Shown here piece after piece: positions 8,750 to 16,382 of a stretch of 64,000 nucleotides of DNA. The stretch covers positions 1 through 64,000 of the forward strand of contig NZ_BJML01000002.1 of NCBI RefSeq assembly GCF_006539145.1, in the 5' to 3' direction. Under the pieces are notes generated by a model. It saw nothing but the letters and a program-made list of their open reading frames with translations, was not told the origin of the DNA and made no database searches. Both the position numbers and the translations under genes were made by a program. Source of the DNA: Microbacterium testaceum. Lineage in GTDB: Bacteria; Actinomycetota; Actinomycetes; Actinomycetales; Microbacteriaceae. How positions within the stretch are numbered: position 1 is the first letter of the stretch; the number at the start of each line of letters is the position of its first letter.

Positions 8750-9541
8750 TCAGCGGGCGCGCGAGGCGCTGAACGGATTCGTCAGCGCCACGGCCGCCTC
8801 GCGCAGAGCGGCGCCGACGTGCGCGACACGGTCGGCGCCGGCATCCGCGACCGGGATGCCGACGCCCAGCGCGAGCTGCGGATCGCCCGGCGCCCACCCC
8901 TCGAGAGGAACGGCGACACCGACGATCCCGCGGAACGACTCCTCCTCGTCGACGGACCAGCCGCGCTCGCGGGCGGCGCGCAGCTTGTCGATCACCGCCT
9001 CGACCTCGATGGTGCTGTGTTCGGTGAGCTTCGGCAGGGGGCGGCCGCGGTGCAGCAGCGCGCGCACGTCGTCATCGCTGCGCGTCATGAGCAACGCCCG
9101 ACCGGTCGCCGAAAGGGCCGCGGGCAGCCGCGAGCCGAGGGGCGTGCCGAGCCGCACCGATCGCGATCCCTCGTAGCGGGCCAGATAGAGGGCGTCGAGA
9201 TCGTCGAGTATCGCGACCTGGACGAGCTCGGTACTGAGCACGGGCGACGTCTCGCACACGGAGTAGAACTCGCGCACCTGATTGAACTGCGCAGCGAAGG
9301 CGCCGCCCAACTCCGCGGTGCGGATACCGAGCCGGTAGCCGAGCGGCACGCGCTCGATCATTCGGCCCGCCTCGAGCGACAGGCAGAGGTTCGCCGTCGA
9401 CGACTTCGCGAGCCCGAGGCCGGCCGCGAGTTCTGTCAGCGTCAGAGCACGCCCCGCCTCGGCGAGAAGGCCGAGAAGACGGATGCCGCGGCCCACCGCC
9501 GGAGCCGGATCACGCGCGATCGCGCTCTCGTCGTCGCCCAC
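8750..9541 (-). CDS. IclR-family transcriptional regulator
   Basis: This 263-residue protein has an N-terminal winged helix-turn-helix (about residues 12-70; LTLTELAAGLGLAKSSTANL, with LAKSSTANL as the recognition part) and a C-terminal effector domain with TGRALLMTRSDDDV and the family-like ending GVGIPVADAG. The GTG at 9541 is chosen because AAGGGA lies 8 bases upstream; an ATG at 9607 would start inside the preceding dehydrogenase gene. It follows that gene by 40 bases and is probably cotranscribed with it. It likely controls the palindromes at 8631-8646 and 10698-10713, binding a small organic acid. Confidence 0.92.
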   Translation of the reverse strand: MGDDESAIARDPAPAVGRGIRLLGLLAEAGRALTLTELAAGLGLAKSSTANLCLSLEAGRMIERVPLGYRLGIRTAELGGAFAAQFNQVREFYSVCETSPVLSTELVQVAILDDLDALYLARYEGSRSVRLGTPLGSRLPAALSATGRALLMTRSDDDVRALLHRGRPLPKLTEHSTIEVEAVIDKLRAARERGWSVDEEESFRGIVGVAVPLEGWAPGDPQLALGVGIPVADAGADRVAHVGAALREAAVALTNPFSASRAR

Positions 9542-9581
9542 CGAGCACTTCCCTTCCCTCGACGCCGCCGGAGCGGCCGCG

Positions 9582-10637
9582 TCAGTAGAACTCGACCGTA
9601 TCGACAACCGCCCGCAGGGGCTCGCCGTCGAGGAGGCGCGTGGCGTTCTCGGCGAAGCGGCGCGCGATGCGTTCCTCTTCTTTCGCGTTGAGCGCGGCGG
9701 TGTGGGGGCTCACGAGGACGTTCGGATGCCGCCACAGCGGCGAGTCCGCGGGCAGCGGCTCGACCTCGAACACGTCGAGGGCCGCGAACGACACCCGCGC
9801 CTCGTCGAGCGCGACGAGCAGGGCCTGTTCGTCGATCACGGTGCCTCGCCCGACGCTGGCGAGGATCACGCCCGGCTTGACCGCCGCGAGCACCTCGGCG
9901 CCGATCAGGTGGTGCGTCTGATCGGTGCCGGGCAGGGTGACGACGATGGCATCCGCCCCTGCCACCGCCGTGACGAGGTCGTCGAGAGGAATCAGGCGAT
10001 CGACGCCCTCGACCGGCGCGCCGGAGCGCGTGGTTCCCCACACCTCGGCACCGAGCGCGTGGAAACGGCGAGCGCACTCGGCGCCGATTCCCCCGAGACC
10101 CACAACGAGCACGACCATCTCGTCGACCTGGCGCATCTCCCACCGGTCGGTCCAGGTCGTCGCGGCCTGCTGGCGCGCCAGTCGCGGGAGGTCTTTCGCC
10201 CCGGCGAGGACGCCGAATACGGCGAACTCGGCGAGCGGCCCCCCATGCACTCCTGCGCTGGTGGTGAAGACGATACGGTCGAGCGCGGCGCGATCGAGGT
10301 CCGCGGCCTTGATCTGGCCGCCACCGCCGGCGGCCGTGGTCATGACCCAGCGCAAGCCGGGATTGGCGGCGACCGTGCGCGCGAGGGAGGCGGGGTCGAC
10401 GTCGGGAATGCCGAAGAGGGCCTCGGCGGAGTCCACCATGGCGTCGAAGGCGCGTTGCTCATCGGGTGTGCGTTCGTGCGCGGGATTACCCGCCCAGTCG
10501 GCGGGCCCGCGCATCGGGCGAGTGAGGGACACGTCGCGCACCATCTCGACACGGGGCTCGAGGCGTTCGATGAGGCGGCAGTGCTCCTCGCTCAGGGGAA
10601 CCGCGACCACCGCGCGTAAGCTCTTCGCCGTCGACAT
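9582..10637 (-). CDS. D-2-hydroxyacid dehydrogenase, PGDH-like
   Basis: This 351-residue NAD(P)-dependent enzyme interconverts D-2-hydroxy and 2-keto acids. The Rossmann motif GLGGIG spans residues 180-185, and the catalytic triad fits Arg264 (SVGRG), Glu293 (DVFEVEPL) and His312 (SPHTA). It is longer than a minimal member because of an N-terminal region that replaces the usual short catalytic-domain start. The ATG at 10637 follows GGGAAAGAG. It heads the operon with the IclR gene and diverges from the beta-hydroxyacid dehydrogenase at 10752. The substrate is not recognisable. Confidence 0.9.
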   Translation of the reverse strand: MSTAKSLRAVVAVPLSEEHCRLIERLEPRVEMVRDVSLTRPMRGPADWAGNPAHERTPDEQRAFDAMVDSAEALFGIPDVDPASLARTVAANPGLRWVMTTAAGGGGQIKAADLDRAALDRIVFTTSAGVHGGPLAEFAVFGVLAGAKDLPRLARQQAATTWTDRWEMRQVDEMVVLVVGLGGIGAECARRFHALGAEVWGTTRSGAPVEGVDRLIPLDDLVTAVAGADAIVVTLPGTDQTHHLIGAEVLAAVKPGVILASVGRGTVIDEQALLVALDEARVSFAALDVFEVEPLPADSPLWRHPNVLVSPHTAALNAKEEERIARRFAENATRLLDGEPLRAVVDTVEFY

Positions 10638-10697
10638 CGTCGTCTCTTTCCCTCCGCAGCGAGACGCATCGAGCGCTCACGGGTTGCATGACAGTCC

Positions 10698-10751
10698 GTA
10701 CATCATAGTGAACCCTGTCCAACCCGTTGTCTAGCGGATAGGATCTCACCC
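10698..10751 (+). promoter_or_regulatory. Second IclR-type operator and promoter of the gene at 10752
   Basis: The block at 10698-10730 matches the MHS promoter block in 26 of 33 positions, in the same orientation relative to the downstream gene. The palindrome is degenerate here (GTACATCATAGTGAAC). A TAGGAT hexamer (10739-10744) stands 7 bases before the ATG at 10752, which has no ribosome binding site, suggesting a leaderless transcript. The 2-hydroxyacid dehydrogenase operon starts on the other side, so one site may control both directions. Confidence 0.6.
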
Positions 10752-11669
10752 ATGACTCCGCTCGACGAAGAGACCGGTTCCTTCCCACCGTCCGAGGACA
10801 CGCGCCTCGGTGTCTGGGGGCTGGGCGCGATGGGTGAACCGATGGCGCGACATCTGCTCGCCGCCCGCGACTCGTTGACGGTCCACGCGCGTCGCGAGCG
10901 CCACGGCCTCACCGCGGCGGGCGCGCGCTGGGCACCGACCGCGCGCGAGCTCGCCGCCGCCACCGATGCCGTGCTGGTGATGCTGCCCGACCTTCCCCAA
11001 CTCGAGGAGCACCTCGACGGCCCCGACGGCCTGCTCGCCGGGGTCGAGGGCCGCGACTACCTCGTCATGATCGGCTCGACGTCGTCGCCCGTCGGGGTAC
11101 GCGAGCTCGCGGAACGCCTGCCCGACGGCATCCGGGTCGTCGACTGCCCCGTTTCAGGCGGGGAGGACGGCGCGAAAGCCGGGACCTTGTCGATCATGCT
11201 CGGAGGCGAACCCGCCGATGCCGAGCAAGCGGCGGCACTTCTCGCTCCGTGCGGACGGCCGGTGAGGCTGGGGCCGCTCGGAGCGGGCGAGGTCGCGAAG
11301 GCGTGCAATCAGATGGTGGTCGCAGCGACCATCCTCGCGCTCGGGGAAGCAACCGAGCTGGCCGCGCGCTCAGGCGTCGATCCGGCCGCGCTCTGGGAGC
11401 TGCTGGGCGGGGGCTACGCCGGTTCGAACCTGCTGCAGAGCCGCCACCAGAAGCTCGTCGAGGGAGACGACTCCCCCAGCGGCATCGCGGGATACATGGT
11501 CAAAGATCTGCGTTTCGCCGCGGACATCGCCCAGGCGACGCAGACCCGCCCGGCGCTCCTGCCGGCGCTGCGCTCGGCCTTCGACGAGATCGTCGACCGC
11601 GGTCTCGGCGAGCGTGACATCGCGGTGACCCGCCGCTTCACGGCCGAGCGCAGCGCGAACGGAAGGTGA
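10752..11669 (+). CDS. NAD(P)-dependent beta-hydroxyacid dehydrogenase
   Basis: This 305-residue protein belongs to the 3-hydroxyisobutyrate / tartronate-semialdehyde reductase superfamily. It shows the dinucleotide motif GLGAMGEPMARHL from residue 23, the substrate loop DCPVSGGEDGAKAGTL, and the catalytic lysine in GAGEVAKACNQ (Lys183). The start ATG is preceded by a TAGGAT hexamer 7 bases upstream. It is single-gene and divergent from the 2-hydroxyacid dehydrogenase/IclR operon, with an IclR-type site between. Glycerate, tartronate or related hydroxy acids are candidate substrates; this is inference. Confidence 0.88.
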   Translation: MTPLDEETGSFPPSEDTRLGVWGLGAMGEPMARHLLAARDSLTVHARRERHGLTAAGARWAPTARELAAATDAVLVMLPDLPQLEEHLDGPDGLLAGVEGRDYLVMIGSTSSPVGVRELAERLPDGIRVVDCPVSGGEDGAKAGTLSIMLGGEPADAEQAAALLAPCGRPVRLGPLGAGEVAKACNQMVVAATILALGEATELAARSGVDPAALWELLGGGYAGSNLLQSRHQKLVEGDDSPSGIAGYMVKDLRFAADIAQATQTRPALLPALRSAFDEIVDRGLGERDIAVTRRFTAERSANGR

Positions 11670-11670
11670 A

Positions 11671-11714
11671 GAACGCCCCGGACCTCGCCTCGGAAGAGGA
11701 GGACCGGGGCGTTC
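11671..11714. terminator. Bidirectional terminator
   Basis: A perfect 11-bp stem GAACGCCCCGG (11671-11681) with CCGGGGCGTTC (11704-11714) lies between the convergent genes ending at 11669 and 11721 and can serve both. Confidence 0.8.
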
Positions 11715-11720
11715 GCCGAG

Positions 11721-12725
11721 TCAGAGCGCGAAGACGACCTTGCCGGAGCGATGCGAATCGCGCGCGGTGGCGAAAGCCTCCTCGGCATCCGTCAGCGCGA
11801 ACTCGTGCGTCAGGGCACCCTCGATACCGGGGTTCGCCGCGAGCAGTTCCACGGCCTGATCGATCTCCCGATGGAAGCGGAAGGCGCCGAGGTAGCGGAC
11901 CTCTTTCGAGATGAACGGTGCGAGGTTCACCGGTCGCGGATCGTCGGGAAGCATGCCCACCTGCACGACCGTGCCGCCGAGCCGCACCGCCTTCAGCGCC
12001 GTGGAGATCGACACGGGCACACCCGAGCACTCGAGCACCACTGCGTACCGGTTCGGCTCCACCGCGTCGACGGAGACGTCGACGGTCGCCTCGGCCCCGA
12101 GGTCACGGGCGCGGTCGAGCGGTCCCGTGAGCACGTCGGTCGCCGTGACGCGTGCGCCCGCGGCGACGGCGGCGGCCACCGCCATGAGTCCGATCGGCCC
12201 GGCCCCGGTCACGAGCACCTCGAAGCCAGCCACGTCGCCGGCCTTGCCGAGAGCGTGCAGCGCGACGGCAAGGGGCTCGGCGAGCACGGCGCGACGCACC
12301 GGGAGGTTCTCGGGGAGCACACGCACCATGTCGGCCTCGACGATCAGGTACTCGGATGCCGCCCCCTGGGTGTGCGGCCAGGTCGAGGCGCTCCCGAGGT
12401 ACGAGCCTCCGGGCCAGAGATGCGGCGCGTTCTCGACCCCCTCGCGCCGGGTGCCGAAACGCGCGGGGTGCACGGTCACCGGGGTCCCCTCGGCGAGGAC
12501 ACCGGAGGGGTCGTGGTCGACCCGTCCCGACATCTCGTGCCCGGGCACGAGGGGCTCGCGCACGACGAACGCGCCGTTCGCCCCCTCGAAGTAGTAGTGC
12601 AGGTCGGATCCGCAGATCCCGACGTACTCCACGCGCAAGCGGACCTGTCCCTCCCCCGGTTCGGGGACGGCGACCTCTCGGACGACGGCGGTCAGAGCCT
12701 TCTCGATCAGCAGCGACTGCATCAT
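11721..12725 (-). CDS. idnD: L-idonate 5-dehydrogenase-like zinc alcohol dehydrogenase
   Basis: A 334-residue medium-chain dehydrogenase, predicted to oxidise L-idonate to 5-keto-D-gluconate. Catalytic-zinc motif GICGSDLHYYFEG, then GHE, and the C-terminal KEVRYLGAFRFHREI match the idonate/sorbitol branch; the NAD site GAGPIG follows EPLAVALHALG. Unusually, the structural-zinc loop (normally four closely spaced cysteines) has none: the stretch HPARFGTRREGVENAPHLWP replaces it. Two ATGs (12725 and 12722) follow GAGAGG; the second has the better 7-base spacing. It lies 15 bases after idnO in a gntP-idnO-idnD operon. Some neighbouring subfamilies act on other polyols, so the exact substrate is inferred from context. 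Confidence 0.8.
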   Translation of the reverse strand: MMQSLLIEKALTAVVREVAVPEPGEGQVRLRVEYVGICGSDLHYYFEGANGAFVVREPLVPGHEMSGRVDHDPSGVLAEGTPVTVHPARFGTRREGVENAPHLWPGGSYLGSASTWPHTQGAASEYLIVEADMVRVLPENLPVRRAVLAEPLAVALHALGKAGDVAGFEVLVTGAGPIGLMAVAAAVAAGARVTATDVLTGPLDRARDLGAEATVDVSVDAVEPNRYAVVLECSGVPVSISTALKAVRLGGTVVQVGMLPDDPRPVNLAPFISKEVRYLGAFRFHREIDQAVELLAANPGIEGALTHEFALTDAEEAFATARDSHRSGKVVFAL

Positions 12726-12740
12726 CGTTCCTCTCCGCGG

Positions 12741-13520
12741 TCAGACGACCGCGGTCATCCCGCCGTCGACGAAAATGTTCTGTCCCGAGACGAAGCTCGA
12801 CGCGTCCGAGGCGAGGAACAGCAGCGCCCCGCGCAATTCGTCGAAGTCACCCCAGCGCGCGGCGGGCGTACGCTGCGTGAGCCATCGGGTGAACTCGGGG
12901 TCGTCCACCAGGTCGCGATTCATCTCGGTCGCGAAGTACCCCGGGCTGAGGGCGTTGACCTGGATGCCGTGGCGCGCGAGGTCCGCGGCCATCCCGGCGG
13001 TCAGCTGGGCGACGCCGCCCTTCGTGGCCGAGTAGGGCGCGATCGTCTGACGCGCGAGGCGTGACTGCACCGAGGCGACGTTGACGACCTTGCCGGACCC
13101 GCGCTCCACCATCGCGGGGGTGACGAACCGTGAGACGTAGAAGACCCCCGACAGGTTGGCCGCGACGATGTCATCCCAGTCGGACACGGCGAACTCGTGG
13201 ATCGGTGCGCGGCGCTGGACGCCGGCGTTGTTGACGAGGATGTCGGGCGCGCCCACCCCGGCGAGCACCTCGCCGATCGCCGTCTCGACGGCTGCTGCGT
13301 CGGTCACGTCGAAGGTCACCGCGTGCGCCGGACGACCCGAGAGATCCTCGGCCTCGGCACGGGTCCGCTCGACAGCAGCCGCGTCACGACCGTGCACGAT
13401 GAGCCGCGCTCCCCCGCGGGCGAGGGTCAGCGCAAGGGCGCGTCCCAGACCGCGTGAAGACCCCGTGACGAGCGCGAGGCGGTCGGAGACGTCGAACAGG
13501 TCGGCGTTCGAGCCGGTCAC
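12741..13520 (-). CDS. idnO: SDR dehydrogenase, gluconate 5-dehydrogenase type
   Basis: This 259-residue short-chain dehydrogenase is predicted to reduce 5-keto-D-gluconate to D-gluconate. It has the cofactor motif TGSSRGLGRALA, NNAG, the catalytic Ser in NVASVQS, YSATK, and an ending SFVSGQNIFVDGGMTAVV typical of IdnO/KduD-like enzymes. The GTG start overlaps the gntP stop by 4 bases (GTGA), implying translational coupling. Between permease and idonate dehydrogenase genes, the idonate role is the best fit; 2-deoxy-gluconate dehydrogenase is an alternative. Confidence 0.82.
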   Translation of the reverse strand: MTGSNADLFDVSDRLALVTGSSRGLGRALALTLARGGARLIVHGRDAAAVERTRAEAEDLSGRPAHAVTFDVTDAAAVETAIGEVLAGVGAPDILVNNAGVQRRAPIHEFAVSDWDDIVAANLSGVFYVSRFVTPAMVERGSGKVVNVASVQSRLARQTIAPYSATKGGVAQLTAGMAADLARHGIQVNALSPGYFATEMNRDLVDDPEFTRWLTQRTPAARWGDFDELRGALLFLASDASSFVSGQNIFVDGGMTAVV

Positions 13521-14905
13521 AGGAGGGCCCCGATCCCGAAGACGAGCAGGGCCGCGGCGAAGCCGAGCACCGACTCGATGGCCTGCTGGACCGTCCAGGT
13601 CTTGAGTGTGGTCTTGACGTCCATGCCCATGAGGCGGCCGACGAGCCAGAAGCCGGAGTCGTTGACGTGACCGGCGAAGACGGAACCCGCGGCCGTGGCG
13701 ACGGTGATGGCGACGACCTGCAGCGGCGAGAAGTCGCCCGCCATGACAGCCGGGGCGGCGAGACCCGCGGCGGTGACGAGGGCGACCGTGGCCGAGCCCT
13801 GCGCGAGACGCAGGATGACCGCGATGATGTACGCCGCGACGATGACGGGAAGACCCAGATCACCCAGGCTGTCCGCGAGCGCGTCGCCGATGCCCGAGGC
13901 GCGCAGGACCGCGCCGAACATGCCGCCGGCGCCGGTGATCAGGATGACCGAGCACACCGGTCCGAGGGCGGAGTCGACGACCTTCTCGAGGGCCGTCCCG
14001 TTCTCACCGCGGCGGAAGCCGAAGACGACGGTGGCGACGAGCACGGTGATGAGCAGGGCGACGGGCGAGTTGCCGAGCAGGATGAGCACCTGGACGACGG
14101 TGTTGTCGGTGTCGACGGCACCGGCCGAGCCGAGGGTGGTGAGGCCGGTGTTCAGGAAGATCAGCAGCATCGGCAGCAGCAGCACCGCGATGACGGTCAG
14201 GGGCTTGGGCGGGTTGCTCGGCTGGTCGGCGTCGACGTCGCCGAAGAGCAGCGGGACGGGCAGGACGATGCGGCGCGCGACGAACTTGCCCCAGAGGTAG
14301 CCCGACAGGTACCAGATGGGGAAGGCGATGACGAGACCGACGATCAGGAGCAGGCCGAGGTTGGCGCCGTACAGTTCGCTCGCGGTCACGGGTCCGGGGT
14401 GCGGCGGCAGGAAGACGTGCATCACCGAGAACGCGGCGGCGGCCGGCAGACCGAAGAGCAGGACGTTGTTACCGGACACCCGGCGCGCGATCGCGAAGAT
14501 GATCGGCAGCATCATGACGAGGCCGGCGTCGAAGAACATCGGGAATCCGAGGATCAGCGAGACGATGCCGAGAGCAAAGGGAGCGCGCTTCTCACCGAAC
14601 ACCCGCACGAAGGTCTCGGCGAGCGATTGCGCGCCGCCGGAGTGCTCGATCAATCGGCCGAGCATCGCGCCGAGGGCGACGAGCAGGGCGACCGTGCCGA
14701 GGGTCCCTCCGAATCCTCCGGTGAGCGTCGACACGATGGCGGACACGGGGATGCCGGCGACGAATGCCGTCACGAGAGAGACGATGATGAGCGCGAGGAA
14801 GGCGTGCACCTTCAGCCAGATGATGAGCACCAGGATGAGCGCGATCGCGCCCGCCGCGATGGCGAGCAGCGGCGCCGTGCCGAGTGTCTGGGTCCAGTCG
14901 TCCAA
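13517..14905 (-). CDS. gntP: Gluconate/idonate permease, GntP family
   Basis: This 462-residue protein has about 12-14 membrane segments and the GntP-family features FLPPHPGPVTASELYGANLG (core PPHPGP) and AQGSATVALVTAAGL. It imports gluconate or related aldonates with protons. The start is a TTG at 14905 with GGAG 5 bases upstream; no better ATG or GTG is available. It heads the gntP-idnO-idnD operon and diverges from the GntR regulator, with an operator between. Confidence 0.92.
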   Translation of the reverse strand: MDDWTQTLGTAPLLAIAAGAIALILVLIIWLKVHAFLALIIVSLVTAFVAGIPVSAIVSTLTGGFGGTLGTVALLVALGAMLGRLIEHSGGAQSLAETFVRVFGEKRAPFALGIVSLILGFPMFFDAGLVMMLPIIFAIARRVSGNNVLLFGLPAAAAFSVMHVFLPPHPGPVTASELYGANLGLLLIVGLVIAFPIWYLSGYLWGKFVARRIVLPVPLLFGDVDADQPSNPPKPLTVIAVLLLPMLLIFLNTGLTTLGSAGAVDTDNTVVQVLILLGNSPVALLITVLVATVVFGFRRGENGTALEKVVDSALGPVCSVILITGAGGMFGAVLRASGIGDALADSLGDLGLPVIVAAYIIAVILRLAQGSATVALVTAAGLAAPAVMAGDFSPLQVVAITVATAAGSVFAGHVNDSGFWLVGRLMGMDVKTTLKTWTVQQAIESVLGFAAALLVFGIGALL

Positions 14906-15014
14906 GAGATCTCCGTTGATTCAGGGGTGCGCGGCGTCGGGCATGCTGTGTCGCGCCGCGCCCGCGAGTGCAGTCATGGCATCCTCACACAATGATCATA
15001 TTTTTGACAAGATA

Positions 15015-15025
15015 TGGTCGTACCA
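15015..15025. promoter_or_regulatory. GntR/FCD-type operator TGGTCGTACCA
   Basis: A perfect palindrome TGGT-CGT-ACCA lies in the divergent gntP/gntR region. It matches the TGGT-N3-ACCA pattern of FadR/FCD-class GntR operators. A TATGAT -10-like hexamer for gntP lies just to the left on the minus strand (15001-14996). Binding here would let the regulator at 15045 control both itself and the permease operon. Confidence 0.7.
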
Positions 15026-15044
15026 AACGACCTAAGGAGGGGTC

Positions 15045-15740
15045 ATGGCCCGCGCCTCGCACGACTCTGTGCTGGATGCCATCGGCATCCGTATCGTCGA
15101 TGGCGAGCTACCCGCCGGACGCGTGCTGACCCTCGCCGCTCTCGAGGCCCAATACGAGGTCTCGCGAACGGTCGTCCGCGAAGCCGTGCGCGTGCTCGAA
15201 GCGATGGGAATGCTCGCGCAACGCCGTCGCGTGGGGATCACGGTGCGGCCCGCCATCGACTGGAGCGCCCTGGACACGCGGCTGATCGGATGGCAGCTCG
15301 CCGGCCGGCGCCGCGACCAGCTGATCGTCAACACGACCGAACTGCGTGCGGCCGTGGAGCCCGTCGCGGCTCGCCTCAGCGCGCGCCGGGCCACCGATCT
15401 GCAGCGCGACGAGATCCTGCGCCTGGCGGAAGAGCTCAATCGTCTCGGAGCCGCCGGGCGGGGAAACTCCCCCGAGTACCTGGCCGCCGACATCGCCTTC
15501 CACGACCTGATCCTGGTTTCGAGCGGCAACCTCATGCTCGCCGCCGCCCGCGCACCGATCGCCGCCGCGATCGAGGGACGCGCGCTGCACGGACTGACTC
15601 CCGGGGTACCGAACCCCGACGCCCTCGACAACCACGTCGCGACCGCCCAGGCGATCTCGCGCGCCGACGCCGACGCGGCCGAGGAGCACACGCGCCTCTA
15701 TGTCGCCGCGGTGCTCACCGAAGTCCGCCGCACCATCTGA
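15045..15740 (+). CDS. GntR-family regulator, FadR/FCD subfamily
   Basis: A 231-residue protein with an N-terminal winged helix (about residues 8-75; VSRTVVREAVRVLEAMGML, of which SRTVVREAVRVLE is the recognition region) and a C-terminal all-helical FCD ligand domain from about residue 85. The FCD metal-type positions include the Asp and His of AFHDLI and the later HVATAQAI segment. The start is an ATG after a strong AAGGAGGGG. It sits between gntP (divergent) and gntK, with the operator 20 bases upstream, and is likely a gluconate- or idonate-responsive repressor. Confidence 0.9.
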   Translation: MARASHDSVLDAIGIRIVDGELPAGRVLTLAALEAQYEVSRTVVREAVRVLEAMGMLAQRRRVGITVRPAIDWSALDTRLIGWQLAGRRRDQLIVNTTELRAAVEPVAARLSARRATDLQRDEILRLAEELNRLGAAGRGNSPEYLAADIAFHDLILVSSGNLMLAAARAPIAAAIEGRALHGLTPGVPNPDALDNHVATAQAISRADADAAEEHTRLYVAAVLTEVRRTI

Positions 15741-15775
15741 CACCGAACCGACCGCTTTCGACGAAGAGAGAATCC

Positions 15776-16294
15776 ATGACCGCTCCCGTTCCCGTTCTCG
15801 TCTTCATGGGCCCCGCGGGCACCGGCAAGTCCACCGTCGCCGGCATGCTCGCCGGTCGCCTGGGATGGGACTTCCAAGAGGGCGACGACCTGCACCCCGC
15901 TGAGAACGTCGCCAAGATGGCATCCGGACATGCCCTGAACGACGACGACCGGTGGCCCTGGCTCGATCGGGTCGCCGGCTGGATCGACGGGCGGATCGCC
16001 GCCGGTCGCCCCGGCGTCATCACGTGCTCGGCACTGAAACGCAGCTACCGCGACGTGCTGCGTCGCGACGACGTGACCTTCGTGCTGCTCATGGGCGACC
16101 CGAAGCTCGTGCTCGAACGCCTGCTGCGTCGACAGGGCCACTACATGCCGCCGTCGCTGCTGACCTCGCAGTTCGAGACCCTGGAGATCCCGGATGCCGA
16201 CGAGCGCGCGATCCGCGTCGACCTCGACCTCACGCCTCAAGAGCAGGTGCGCGAGGTCATCGACCGCCTCCAGCTCACGCAGATCTCGTCCTGA
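15776..16294 (+). CDS. gntK: Gluconokinase
   Basis: This 172-residue P-loop kinase phosphorylates D-gluconate to 6-phosphogluconate. The Walker A motif MGPAGTGKST spans residues 11-20, and the family motifs EGDDLHP, CSALKRSYRD and RQGHYMP are intact. The ATG at 15776 follows GAAGAGAG; longer open frame upstream is out of step with gntR coding and is ignored. It follows gntR by 35 bases and precedes gnd by 88, so gntR, gntK and gnd probably form one transcription unit feeding the pentose phosphate pathway. Confidence 0.96.
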   Translation: MTAPVPVLVFMGPAGTGKSTVAGMLAGRLGWDFQEGDDLHPAENVAKMASGHALNDDDRWPWLDRVAGWIDGRIAAGRPGVITCSALKRSYRDVLRRDDVTFVLLMGDPKLVLERLLRRQGHYMPPSLLTSQFETLEIPDADERAIRVDLDLTPQEQVREVIDRLQLTQISS

Positions 16295-16382
16295 AACACG
16301 TCCGGGCCGAGCCGATACAGTGGCAACGGCGGCCCGCGCGAGTCCGCCCACCCCTTCCTCGCACCTGAACACGGAGCAACGA

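Noticed and set aside
15004..15009. TTGACA as a -35 box for the GntR gene
   Set aside because: No -10 hexamer is found 16-18 bases downstream; that place is occupied by the operator and ribosome binding site.
15014..15775. Longer gntK frame starting near 15014
   Set aside because: It overlaps the gntR coding region in another frame; the gluconokinase fold begins exactly at the ATG at 15776.
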